Shown: one piece after another, positions 24,165 to 37,300 of the stretch | Layout of the letters: each line of letters opens with the position of its first letter | Numbering within the stretch: the stretch's first letter is position 1 | DNA from: Sipunculus nudus | Lineage: Eukaryota > Annelida > Sipuncula > Golfingiida > Sipunculidae | Assembly: GCA_026874595.1 (NCBI GenBank) | Contig: CM049308.1 | Span: 77,164,124 to 77,228,123 of the forward strand | DNA length: 64,000 bases | Reading direction: 5' to 3' | The notes under the pieces: model-generated | What the model was told of the DNA's origin: nothing | What the model saw: the letters and a program-made list of their open reading frames with translations, nothing else | Databases searched by the model: none | Made by a program: the position numbers and the translations under genes

Positions 24165-25133
24165 GTATCGCAATATTAAGTACATGTACTAATAAATATA
24201 AATGTATCGACTGCCACACTTGCCAAGTCTTCCCACTGTGTGTTTTACTTTGCGCCTCTCATGCACCAGTGCTGTCCTGAATACTGTGCAGTGAAACAGC
24301 TGCTTATTTACTTTAATCAGACTTGGAGACTTACAAGATGGCTGTCACACTATGTCACCGTAACTGGGTCTTTCGTGTCTTCATTTGCTTGTAGAGCGTG
24401 AGAGTTTACTACTGTTGTTGGTCCCAAACGAAACTCGGACCGTTTTGTGTGTCCGTTCCACTCATGCACTGCTGTCCTTTAACTCCTTGGATTTTAATTA
24501 AAAAGAAAGTAGTAACGGTCAATCATGCAGTGCCAGGTTGCTAAGTGGGCAGAACCCAGTTGACCCCATGTTTCAATCCCAACACTGTTTACAGAAAAAA
24601 AATGTTATTATGTTATTATGTTAGAATGAGTTCATAATAACATGTGCAGGAAGGGATGCCGACTGTCGGCAAGGTCGGGTGTGTGGAATTTTAAGAACTA
24701 TAGACCATGTACCGACAACTTCCTTTCATGCACACTCTACAAACGTTTGTCCAAAAAATGAAAGATAAACAGTCTTTTGACTTGTTTCTTAAATTCCGTT
24801 TAATTTCATAACATTCGTCTTAATAGACTTACAGTAGCTATCATTTTGATGGAAGGGTCCCTTGTTGGATTACAACCAGGGGCCCGATACAGCCTCAGTC
24901 GGGCTGGTCGGGAGTCAGCTCTTCTTAATGTCTTCATGCGATTGTTCGGGGTGTCCGCAATATTATACCCTTGCAGTGCTCAAATATGAACAACAAAGGA
25001 GTCCGTAAGGAAACATATACCTTTCATGTTGACCCCGAGGTCAGAGGAAAGGTCCCATATAATACATACACTTGTTTCTGGGTTAATCTACTTACAGGCC
25101 CGACTCTATTACACACATTCCCACTGCAGAACA

Positions 25134-25208
<75 letters not shown>

Positions 25209-25303
25209 CGGTTTTATCTTATCTGTCAAGGAGATTGTGTTTTCGCCCGTGTCTGTGAATAATTCATAGATGATTCATATGTTACCTTAGGCACAACAAC
25301 TTA

Positions 25304-25348
<45 letters not shown>

Positions 25349-25964
25349 TCTTTGATCATAATCATCAACCTAGAAAAGACGAGAAATACTTAGCACCCAG
25401 GCATCCTATATATTACAAAACGCACAAATCTCAGGAAAATTAACAAGAAATGTATGATTTCTTAAGAACAAGATGAGCCAATAGTGTTCAGGGTTTAAAG
25501 ATATGTAAATATTTACATATTTTTATGTTTTTGCATTATATAGCTCGCAGAATATGGGTCATCGTGGTATAATGTTGGGTATTCATGGAAAAATAAGGGG
25601 AACTCGCTCAGAATGTCAAGTAAGAATTTTCTACGGTTACGATTTGTGCCCTGCTAGCGAGAGGTCGGGTATAGACAGCTGGACAAACGGCCGGACGACG
25701 TTCCACCCAGCATGATTGGAACTAACCTGAGCGAAAAAAAATAACTACGGATGTGTATCTATTGCACCGAAATGTTATTGGTTACCGTCATGCATTGTTA
25801 TATTGCACTTTAAACTTGTGTCATCCTGTACCATGCCTCGGTTTGTAATACATCCTAGTTACAGCTGTTGTTTCCTAAAACAGCACCCAGCACCGTATAG
25901 GGATAAGCACTTGATATAAAAGCATCGGGGCCATTTTAGCAAACCATAAAATATTGCCATGGCA

Positions 25965-26230
25965 GATCAAGTGGGGGCTCAAGGAGGGGGGGGGGGGGTG
26001 CGCCCCTTTTTCTACCAAAAAATCTGGGAAATAGAATAATAAATACGCTTAATACCGAAAAGGGGCGCCGGATTTTGTGTCTTGGGCCTTTTTTTCACCC
26101 TAGAATTCTGCATGTGAGAGAAATGTTTAAAGTCTTCTAGTACTACCGGTACCTTTGTTTACCTCTGTCTGGATGATTCCCCTCCCCCCCCCCCCACACA
26201 CACCTTTCTAAGAATCTATATCCGCCCCTG
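25965..26230 (+). mobile_element. Decayed GGATCC-type element
   Basis: A poly-G stretch near 25985 and a right end TATCCGCCCCTG. The left end (GGCAGATCAAGTGGGGGCTC) is weak. Compare with the copies at 22.4 and 62.6 kb. Confidence 0.3.
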
Positions 26231-28182
26231 ATTTCAATATGCCTCTTTCGTATTCACTGACTTATCTTATTTGTGAGGAATATGTATATATTCTAGCGAA
26301 AACTCAACTATCACCATATAATTAATATACAAAGAACGAAAAAAAGATACTGAGAATGCATAGAAATTTATTAATTGTTCAGTTGATAGCAATAATGTTT
26401 TTTATACAACGACATACACAGATACATACACAGAGGTTCTACGTGGATACACAATAACCCGGCTCTGTGGCCCAGGCGAGTCTAGAATCGAGGAAGTAGG
26501 TTCATCATGAATGTATCTCTGTCACGTGATCACCGGTGGGCTTGTGCATATACAACTGGTAGGAGCGTGACATGATTAAAATATACTGTCAGCACCAATT
26601 ACGATATTCAACTGATTTCTAGCACACAAAGATAAAAGGAGGAATGCTGTTTCTCACAATTCCCGATACATGGCTCCGGTTATTTCTTTATTATCCGCAA
26701 TTTTGAATTACTATCACATGTATTCCTTGGAAATATCACTTTGGGGGGGGGGGACAAAATTCGAAATCATTGTTGCTTCTTTTATTTTTTAAACTTTTTA
26801 AGCCACTAAAAACAAATTAAATTTTGTAATAAACAGTCTAACATGATGGATCTCTACAGGAAATCTGACCCCGTTACAAGACTTGCCTACATCTTATCAC
26901 AAAAATACGGAATGAAGCACATGATTTACATATATGTAACACTGGTATTAGTTCTTTTTGTGTTTCAAAAGTTGTTTAAAACATTGTTAGACCATACTTG
27001 TTACTGAAATGTGGCTCAGTGGTAATGACAGCTAGAAAACATCAGATGTTTTGATCATTCCCAATAACAACATTCCCCACCGAGCATATGACTGGGCGTA
27101 ACGTCAGCATTGGTATACATTACATAATGTAAATAGGAATACATTACATAATGTAAAAGCTACATGTCTATTTAATATATTAAATAAAGTCACGAGTGCG
27201 TTTGATAGTTCGATAATATACTGATTATATAAAGAGCGTAATATTTATAATGAAGCTCATATTTAACAACTATGTAAAGTAATTTTATCAATTTCCCTTG
27301 TGATACAAAGCATTATAATGAGCTGGACCTACGGCATAAATGGTCCCAGAGAAAAATAAAAAGAGCAAAAGCTAGATATATATTAGGTTACTGAATTAAA
27401 TCTAAAATTTCTCTGAAGGATGACAACCAGAAATGATAGTTACCAAGACAAGTAAAGTTGAATTCAAAATTTCAGGCAAACGGTGTGAATTTTTCCGGTT
27501 CCTTAAGCGTCATAAAAAATTCATGCTCCTTTCTCACACTATTCATTGATACAGAATATATAAACCTCATGCGCTACTCCCATAATATACAAACATTTAA
27601 ATGCATATTTTATATTGCAACATAAAGACATACAAAACGGTGCGAAGCAACATGCCAACTCTAGCACCGTCGCCACGTGAAAGTCTTAAAATATGATCCT
27701 TAGTGATATCAGCTTCCGCAAGGTGGCGCTTGCGATCACAAAGGTTTGTGAGAGGAATGCACATCCCAACTGAACGAATCACAGATTGTGTGTGGTATAA
27801 AAAGGCTGAAACTTTGGGTCATGCCATTTGTTGTCACGTCCAAAGTCCTTTCTGAAAAAAAAGTTAAATGGGTATGAAACGTGAGCCACCTTATAACCAC
27901 TGATATGAATCCATTAAAAGGCAAAATTCATTTCTTTATTCTGCAGCTTTTCCAATAGAGGTCATGACATTTCTAGAGCAAATCCGACCTAATGAAATAA
28001 TTATTATATTTACTAATTATTATATTTACACACAAGTACGTATTATTATGTTGATGTGTGAAATATTGCCAATTTTCTAACTTCCATAACTTTCAATTTG
28101 ACTGTGTTTGGTTGATAATTCGGATATGACTCGTAAACACGTCAACTTGTAAAATAATTTGGGAAACAAAGTTTGTATATTG

Positions 28183-28186
<4 letters not shown>

Positions 28187-28259
<73 letters not shown>
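28187..28259. repeat. (TA)n microsatellite
   Basis: About 36 TA units. Similar tracts lie at about 1903-1953, 2391-2442, 24113-24158, 25138-25206, 25308-25345, 31314-31371 and 47686-47726, often beside transposon ends. Open frames of repeated Tyr-Ile in these places are artefacts. Confidence 0.9.
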
Positions 28260-28260
<1 letters not shown>

Positions 28261-28263
<3 letters not shown>

Positions 28264-28440
28264 GCCTTGAAAATATGACCCCCATCGAGGCCTTGATAAA
28301 GTGGTCGCATTTGCGCAGTGCTCATCTAAGCGAGGTCCAACAGTAAATGGGGAAAAGAGTCACGACCCATAAAAAATGGTCGTTAATTTGAGGAGGTGGT
28401 CGCTAAACCGAAGTGGTCGTTGGGCGGGGTTTTACTGTAC
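28261..28440 (-). mobile_element. Terminal fragment of a DNA transposon
   Basis: Read on the minus strand it begins TACAGTAAAACCCCGCCCAA with GGTCGCTAAACCGAAG-like subterminal blocks (GACCACTT, AACGACCA), a pattern typical of Tc/mariner-like termini. The partner end is not found; a (TA)n tract lies immediately on the other side. Confidence 0.4.
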
Positions 28441-28472
28441 TGCATATAAAATGTATCTTACTGATCCTGGTT

Positions 28473-28538
28473 TTATGAGATCTTCAGGAAGTTATTCAAC
28501 TCTTCTAACTCCACCGCTTCATCAAATTCATCAAAGCC
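28473..28538 (-). CDS. SH3BGRL3: SH3BGRL exon 3, C-terminus
   Basis: 66 bases after CTTTTTCCAG encode GFDEFDEAVELEELNNFLKIS and TAA, matching the acidic C-terminal helix of SH3BGRL proteins. Confidence 0.88.
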   Translation of the reverse strand, partial: GFDEFDEAVELEELNNFLKIS

Positions 28539-31310
28539 CTGGAAAAAGGAGTCATACATTATATTATATATGATAAAAAGCTAGCATTTAAAAGGAGCAC
28601 ACGTTAGTCCCATCTTCATGATATAAACTTACATAGTGGCTTGCAAAAACAAACCTGTCATTTTACGGAAATCTGGGAGACCTGTACCTTAAATGCTGTT
28701 ATATATTATTGATATAGTTTATCTGGGGTGACAATATACCTATCAGATAAACCATATCGAGATAACAAGATAAACCCACTTGTTGCTCAGTTAGTAGGCT
28801 CACTCAAGGTACTCACTTAGGACTCAGTTAGCTGGGTCATCAAACCTAGTGGGCCCATCGTAGTTAAGTTGGCCCTAAACTAGGCGGCAAAAACACCCAG
28901 GCTGCTTACTGGTAATCACCTGGAAGGTTCATCTATGGTACTCAAATATTATTTTACTCAAAAGTACTCAACTTGGTACTCGCTAAGACTCACCCCTACC
29001 CATTCACTAAAACTGAGCGCTATAAGGACCTCGCCAACTACCTATATAATCTATTTCCGTACTCACCCCCAAATACTGGTCCCCTCTGAATATCCTTGGT
29101 GGCAATGCTTTTGAGTCCCCGGACCTGTCCCTCATTTCCTGTTTGACTTCATCCCCCACGGAGATGTCCACTTTCTTGTAGGGGATGCCCTTGGAGTCCA
29201 AAATCCGGAATATCTTACTTTGCTTGTTTTTTATCTGAAAAATATAAAAAATAAAACAATGAACGTGTGACCCACGGGACACGGAGCTCAGCCGCAGAGC
29301 ACATTAGGTGACTCTATGAGCGGATAATATATAATTTGTGAACATTTAATATATATGATATCATAATTATAATATTATAAGCACAATCCAGAGATAATAA
29401 TTCTCATAACGCATAATTCCCATTTAGAAGACAACCGGACGGAGGAATAACAAAAGGCAGAGATAGATTTTAACTGACGAAAAGTAGGCAGTGCAACAGT
29501 TAAAGACAGAGAATTCATGGGGAGTTCCGGTATATATCGTCATGGAAAGAAATAATCACACTATCAACAAGACTTTTATGGTCTCCATGCGATGTGGTCT
29601 GACTATAATACTGGAGATGTGTTGTTATTTGCCCATTTGAGCGTTGTAAAGCGAGATTCATTGGCACCTCGGCAGCTTTCATATCACGCGATTTACCTGA
29701 TTAAACCGCGCTTATGTTGAATCTGTTGTTTTAAAAATAGAATTAGTTTGTTACTAAATTACAGGAGAACACCGCGGCGCTGCTTTAAATATTCATGAGG
29801 TCGAGGGGTTAGCTCGCAACCCCGATAATGGGAGCTTCAAAGCTTTGGCATTTGTGCAGTCATGCAAGAGCGTGGTCATGCACATGCTTATATAAATATA
29901 AACAATATATACCACCACTGTATAGTCCTCCGTAGGTTAAAGGTCTATTGCATCCAATGACAGCTGTGTCTAATTTTTTTAATGTTACAAATTTCTGTTG
30001 GAGTTATTTTAAGGTCAAAACACACACATATACAGTGAAAACTGGTCTAACGGACACCTCACTTAGGCGGACAACTGGCTATAACGAACAAGTTAGTTGA
30101 GACCTTTCAAAATTCCCTATATGTTATGTATAAGCGGAACCTCTGTAAGGCGGACACCTCACTACTGCGGACAGCAGATTTCAGATCAAACCAACATTCT
30201 AAGAGTAAAGGAACCTGACAACTGCGGACACGATACGCCACCTTCGGTGGACACTGATCACTCGCCCCGGGCAACATTAAAGACCACCGGTACTGTTTCT
30301 GTTCCCGGGACTGGAACACAAAGGATTATTCAATCCCCAGTTGTTACCTTAATGGGTGTCCGTGCTAACGTCACGGTGTGATGTGCTCCTAAGTTAAACA
30401 CAGCAAATATGAAACGGTAAACATCGTGTCACTTTATTTCACGGTTGATCATTCACACGTTGCGAAGCTGCATATTTTTCGCTCGACCGCGGGGTCATTA
30501 AATTGATTAAACGGCTACCGATTTGCCATGCCATGTCCTGATCTCACCACGCAATATCTAACTGTAAAATTAGCCACTTTGTTATAGCAGGCTGTTTGAT
30601 ATAAATTTATCTGTTTTGCTCAGTATATCTCAAACTGATCTGCTCAGTGTCAAACATCTGCTCGCTCCGTAGCTGTTTGAACAGTGCCGCCGTGCACAAG
30701 CTCCTCGGGGTTCGCTTAATCTCGGGTGCCTTCAACATTAAAGCAAATCAAACCAAACAACCATCATCAAAGAAAGTTAATTTTTAGGATAAAACTACAT
30801 TCACCTATAAAAAACGAATAATCCCAGGTTCGTAACCATTACAATCTTCGCATTATCAACGTCGTCATAATCTTTGAGATTATCGCTGAACAAGGAGAGT
30901 TTAAGGAAATGCCGCCAGATGGAACCACACGTACTCCTGGGCGGGAGCTTATGCTATCTCAGAAAGTCAAGCTTATTCGACTGAGTGAATCGTACGCGAA
31001 CGTACGCGAGTATTTGAACATTGCTTTTACGGATGTCTTCATAGACTTTTCTCCTTATATTGTTCACTACTTGAGATAAGAAAAATAATCAATTTGTATA
31101 TGGATATTGAATGCATGATGTGTGCATGAATATGTTGTACATTTACATGAAATCTGATATAATACAATAAACACGTTCTTGCAGCCGTTCGTTGTCTTTA
31201 TTTATAATCCCTCAGTTATCAACCAAGGTCAACCTGCCTAATAAGGACACCTCACTATTAAGACAAAATGATTGAGTCTCTTGACTGTCCGCTTTAGACA
31301 GGTTTCACTG

Positions 31311-31374
<64 letters not shown>

Positions 31375-34300
31375 CTCAAACACATTTTTTTTAAAGCAAC
31401 GTAGGCGGTGGAATTATTGAACCTTTTCTTACAAGTTTTCGATAAAAAATATTATCAGAGGACAACATGATAAAACTTGTACCAAATTCATTAGTTAAAC
31501 AGGTAAACGCATAAAATGAAGGACATTTGTTTGAAATTATTATTTATTATATTTATTATTTCATTTTTCTTGAAGGAAATATTCGAGCGGATGGAGCTCA
31601 AAATGGGTAAATTTCAAATGCAAATCACTCTAGTATTTAGCTCAGATGACCTATGGTTAGTGATCACCCTTTGTCTGTCGTCCTTCGGTCTTTCCCTCCG
31701 ATAACAAGGCACAAATCGTAACCGTTAGGACTAGAAACTCTAACTTGAGTTGGTATAGGTCATTGGTTAATATCCATGTATACCAAAATGTAGGTCACTA
31801 TTACCTATATTTTGCGAGATACGCGCATTTTTGTGTGTTTTTATTCTGTAAAATTTTAACATTACAGACTGTTCAAGTCAGCTGAGCGTCATGACCCATG
31901 TCACTTGTTTTTCTATGACCCGGGGGAGGGGGGGGGGGGGTCTATACGCACGGTTGGGAAACCAACTTCTTTTTGCCAAGTAGTTCATTTCAATCCCACA
32001 AGTTTAAACCGTATATTTACGCCTCAAGAGGACCCACAAAATATATTACAGTTCTTATTGGGTTTTCCGTCTAACAGTAACTACATGTAGATTAAGGATA
32101 TGTGTAAACATCACTTAATAATCGCCGGAACTGCGTAATTTTCCCTTTGCCCTGACATCATAATATTAACATAGCTAACACAGAAGAAAATGAATCTGAT
32201 GTGAAAGCCAGTGGCTAACCAAGATAAGAACATGTAAAACTTCCTTTGTATCGTGCGACATAACTTCCCCTAACACCCGCTCTAATGGTAAAAAATTTTG
32301 AGTGACGTGTTTAAATTTCAGCTTAATTACTTTTGCGCCGATATATCCAAACTACTATCTAAATCTTCGGATAATAGTAAAAGTTAAGACTAAACGTTTG
32401 GAAAATGTCCACTTATATTTCACCTTCTAATTCATATATCATGACAACAAGTAGTTACCTGACAACTGATAAGGGTTCACCGATCTTAGAATAAATTGTG
32501 AAAGTAAAAGATCGCTGTCAAAACATATTAAGTTCCTTCTGTTGTTAGGTCAGAACCTTGCATTTTCTCCGCGGGCGGTGCTTGCGTGGATACGCCACCC
32601 GGGGAGTAAGTGCAGGGTTTTCATCTATTTAGAATATGACCTGACCTTGAACCCGTGTGACCCTGCTGGTGAATTCATGTTGATGGCTATTTATTATCCC
32701 TGGGACAATATGACATACATTAAAACATATAATCAAATGCAACCTGCTGAAGGTAGGCTAGATCATTGGTCGTTTTGGATAATTTGGTTTAACTGTCACA
32801 GGTAAGCGGACCACCAAAAAGATGCCATCGTGATAAAATTGTGCAGTTTACTTGACTTTTATCAGTAATTGTTAAATGACATAAACAACAACTACGTACA
32901 AATAAACCCTGAAATGGAAGGGTATAACGAATCTTTTTGTCATGTTCAGTCACTAATTATGTATTGTAATCCCATTTCTCAAATTGTAAACAGACTCGGA
33001 AATTTCGACAGTATGATTTCTGTGCAAACTGCTAGTTCTGAAGTCGGTATTTAAATAGACTTTCAAGACGGTGACGTAATAGTAACGCCTTAATTAACAG
33101 TTAAGTTTTTCGAACGCCATGTATCATTTCAGGGAAAATGCCTGCCATGGCCAAAAACAAATATGTACATATATTAATTTAAACATAGGGAAACTTTCTT
33201 TTTTCTCCCACATACCTTGGTGGTTAGGGGATTACAACTTTCGATAACGCTATACATGTGTCGGCATATTTAATCATTGGTAAACATGACGCGGGAACTC
33301 AGCGGGCAGCTGAGCATGTTCGTCTGCTACACAAAGGTCACCCAGTACTTTTAATGGCAACATGAAATGTACATTAACAACACGGAACAACACCTGCGGA
33401 CAAAAGTACATTTTAAAGCTGTCAGCATAGAATATACATTTACATAAGAATGAAAAGTAAGCTATAACGGTTTACATATAGCACTTCTATGTTTACGTTA
33501 GGATAGATGCCACCCATGTACAGGCTTATATATATAGTCTTATTAGTTCCGGTAATTTCCTGTCATCTCAATTCTTTATCGTTCCACGGAGTGTGTCATT
33601 TCGAACTCCCGTGACCGCGGGCGATGAGACGTGGTCTGTACCATTACTGCACTGTTTGAAACCTATATTTCAATTCAACCTTGAGTTATCATCAAGAATC
33701 AAATATTTGGACAGGTGGCCCTTGTGACTTTGACCTTGTGACCTCAAAATCATCAGGTTCTTCCCCTATTGGCAGGTCAGCAATATGTGCAACATGGAAG
33801 GTATTAAGGGATGAACAATTTGGTTTAAATGCATTCACAATATTTCTAAATAAGTGGGTCCTGTGACCTTGACCTTTAACCTCATGACCTCAATTCAATA
33901 AAGTACCTTAGAGGTGGGCCAAACTAGAATTATCACCAGGAAACAAATTTGACGGACATACAGAAAGACGGACAGACGGACAGACAGGGTGATTACTATT
34001 GGGCATCCGCTTATTGAAGCGGGGCTCTAATATAACCCTAAGGTTTCAGGACACTGGATGAAACCACAGTTTCGATTTTGATAGTTTCAGTATAATTTGG
34101 CAGTCTGAAAATAAAGGAAAACAAAGGACCCATGGGTCACGGCGCTCAGCTGTTATATATGATAAAACAATATGATTGGAAATGAGGCACATGCTGGTAT
34201 TGTGTGGAAATAAATAAAAGCTGTATTATGAGTTGTTGGTGTTTAGCTTATGTATGATTTTGATAGTATCTTCGGAGACAGGGGAGAGGATTGATTTCAT

Positions 34301-37300
34301 TTATTTTATTTACAAATAGATTGCTATTGTCACACAGATTTCGACTTGGCCATATAACTTATATTCAGCACATATAATATAAGACTTTAACTATTTAATA
34401 AAATTTTTAATAACAAATATTGTGCCAAATATGATTTTTTTTAAATAATAAGAGAATCATATGATCTTTTAAATAAAATATTACTGAAATGATTATTAAA
34501 ATAATATTAAAGAATATATTCATGAATGCATTCATGAATACATTTTAAAAGTATTTGCACTGGTATTCAAATACTTTTATTTTTACCTGAATTCCCATTC
34601 TTATGCAAGAAATTTTATAACGGAGTACATATTCATATTCGTATTCAAATACATTTGCAAAGTAGCCAAACAATGATTTTGAGAATCCAGAATATACAAA
34701 ACTCACAAATTTAAATAATGATCATAAGTACCTGGTTTTATGGCTTTTATTTATATTCCAAAAAAAATAAATGTAATATATTCACTTTGGACTACATTCA
34801 CATCAATCGACACACTAGACACAGTAGGAATGAAGATTAACATTATCAACTGCATCTTTGTCTATCATTAATTTTCTTCATATGATCCCTAATGATTAGT
34901 TATGAATGATATAATTCATTTTTTTAATCATTAAATTTGAACTAAAAAATACCATAGGTGACTGCATGGTGTTATTTGGAATATGTGAAATCCTATCTAT
35001 CCATAAAAGATTCTTACATCATCAGTAACTGCAAGTTAATTTCCTGTTACTCATCAACTAACAAATTCCTTTTCTATTAATTTTTCTTTAACTTGTTATT
35101 AAAAACCAATAACTAGATGTGTCAAAACGACACGAATGCCCCCGCCTGGGGCAAATTAGAAACATTTGTAAAATTTTGACAAAAATTTTAAGTTCAGGAG
35201 GTGTCGTATGGTCAAAAGTAGGTCAACAAGGGCAAAATGCAAACTCAATCTGTAATGGGTCATTATCAAGCAACACACCAAAAGTCATGCCAGTATACGC
35301 AGGCATTGTGAAAAAAAGTCTATACATGTGCATTTTCCATAAAAAATTTTCTGTCTTTCATGAAATTTTCTAAGTTAAGGAGGCGTAAAACGTTCAAAAG
35401 TAGGTCAACCGGGACGAAACGTGAACTCGACCTGTAACTGGTCATTATCTGCCCACACACAAAAAATCAGGCCAATATCTGCAGGCATTGCGAAAAAAAA
35501 CCGTACATGTGTATTTGTCATGAAATTTCTATTTTTCATGAAATTTTCAAAAGTTTAGGAGCCGTAAAACGGTCTAAATAGGTCATTCGGGACGAAACGC
35601 GAATACGATCTGTAACTGGTCTATATCGGCCCACACACAAAAAATCAGGCCAATATCTGTAGGCATTGCGAAAAAAAGTCCGTACAACTGTTTGATTTCG
35701 GAATGACGGAAGGACGGACATGGGTAAAACTATATGCCCCGGCCACTTTGTGGCGGGGGCATAAAAATGTATTAATTTTATTGTTTATTGTTATTTTGTT
35801 GGTCAAAACAACTGCTAGATGAGTTGGGTCGGACACCTGGATCAACTGTGGCTGGCCACAAGCTGCCTGGCTGCCCCAGTGTATACCTCGCCTCAAGCGT
35901 GCATAATTTGCTGAAAGGTCAACAAGGTCAACATACAGGTGACTGAACAGGGGCTGGGGAGAGCCTGGGTCGGACATGGTCTCAAAAAAACATTAATAAA
36001 AGCTACAATTTTTTGGCCAATTTCTTTCAACTTTCTAAACTAAAAAGCTGAAATCCTTATGTGTGCATCATATGAATATTATATCAACAGTGCTCACAGG
36101 AAACAAACGTGCCATGGTCAAATCTGGGCAAAATTTAAGGTACTACTTTTACATTTATACTTATAACTTAGAAAATTTGAAAAATTCAGTACTAATTTTG
36201 GGTATTCAATTGAAACTTGATTAAAAATGTTACATCCCTGACAAAAATCTCTAGCTTCAGCAATCCTCTTGTTAAGGGAGTAAATATATTTCTTGATTTT
36301 TTTACAAAGTGCATTATGTTTGGGCCCATAACTTAAAACAATTACGCAATACTGACATCATTTCTGGCATGTGCATAGCGAATGTATAGAAAAATAAATA
36401 TTATATATGATCAAAGTCAGATCAGTGGTTTTGATATTATGCAGTCTTGAAGTGTAACAATGGGTTTTTAAATGTAAAAATGAAGTTTTTCATTAATATC
36501 TCGAAAGAATTAAGTCCTAGTGACCAAATTCTTAGCATGGTAGGGGATTTTGGAGACATCTAACTGTATGCCAAATTTTAGGAACTGAAGCTTTTTCGAG
36601 AAGTGGGTGCTGTGGCCGTGACCTTTGACCCCGTGACCTCAAAATCGACAGGTTTCTTCATCCATGGGTGGGTAAGCCATATGTGCGAGATGATAGGTTT
36701 TGGGCAAACGGTTTGGTTTGAAATTGATCCACAAAGCAACAGACGAAAGGACGGACAGACGGACGGACGCACGAACGGAGGCGTTACTATATCCCTTTCG
36801 CAGTTGCGAGGGGATAATAAGAACATAAACATACTATATACTGAGCAATATGGCTGACACCTTCTGAACTATTAGTTATGTACGTTTCACTTAATGACTC
36901 TCAGGAAATAATGTAGGCCTTTATTTTGAGACTGACAAATTATATTGATACTATCACAGGGGCGTAGCCAAGGGGGGCCGCAGGGGGCCATGCTGTTTAG
37001 GATTGACATATGGATTTCAAACTTGACTTATAAATGGCCCACCTCAATAGCACATTTGTAGAACAGAGTCATAAGTATGATTTCTTATTAGATTTTACTG
37101 TATTTCGCTGTGTTACAGTTAGGGCGAGACATGGAATGAGGGTATCAGCAAGTCTATACGGGCGCTGCGCACGCAAACCGAAAAATGGAGGTGTCACCCT
37201 TCAACTAGACTGGTACCCCGCTCTATTATGGCTCCGCTGCTCTAGACCAATCATAGAGACGGGCGTACAACGCCATCTTTTCTACTCCCGGCAGACTGGT

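Larger units (their letters stand above)
22131..28472. other. Intergenic, dermatopontin to SH3BGRL
   Basis: Microsatellites, poly-C/G runs and decayed transposon ends (for example TGGATCCGCCCCTG near 23660). A possible upstream exon at 23.0-23.2 kb is listed separately. A short duplicate, ACATTACATAATGTAA, occurs twice near 27120-27160. No confident gene. Confidence 0.55.

Noticed and set aside
29007-29282. SH3BGRL start at the ATG near 29282
   Set aside because: The first 15 codons lie beyond a clear acceptor, and a matching first exon exists at 42.7 kb.
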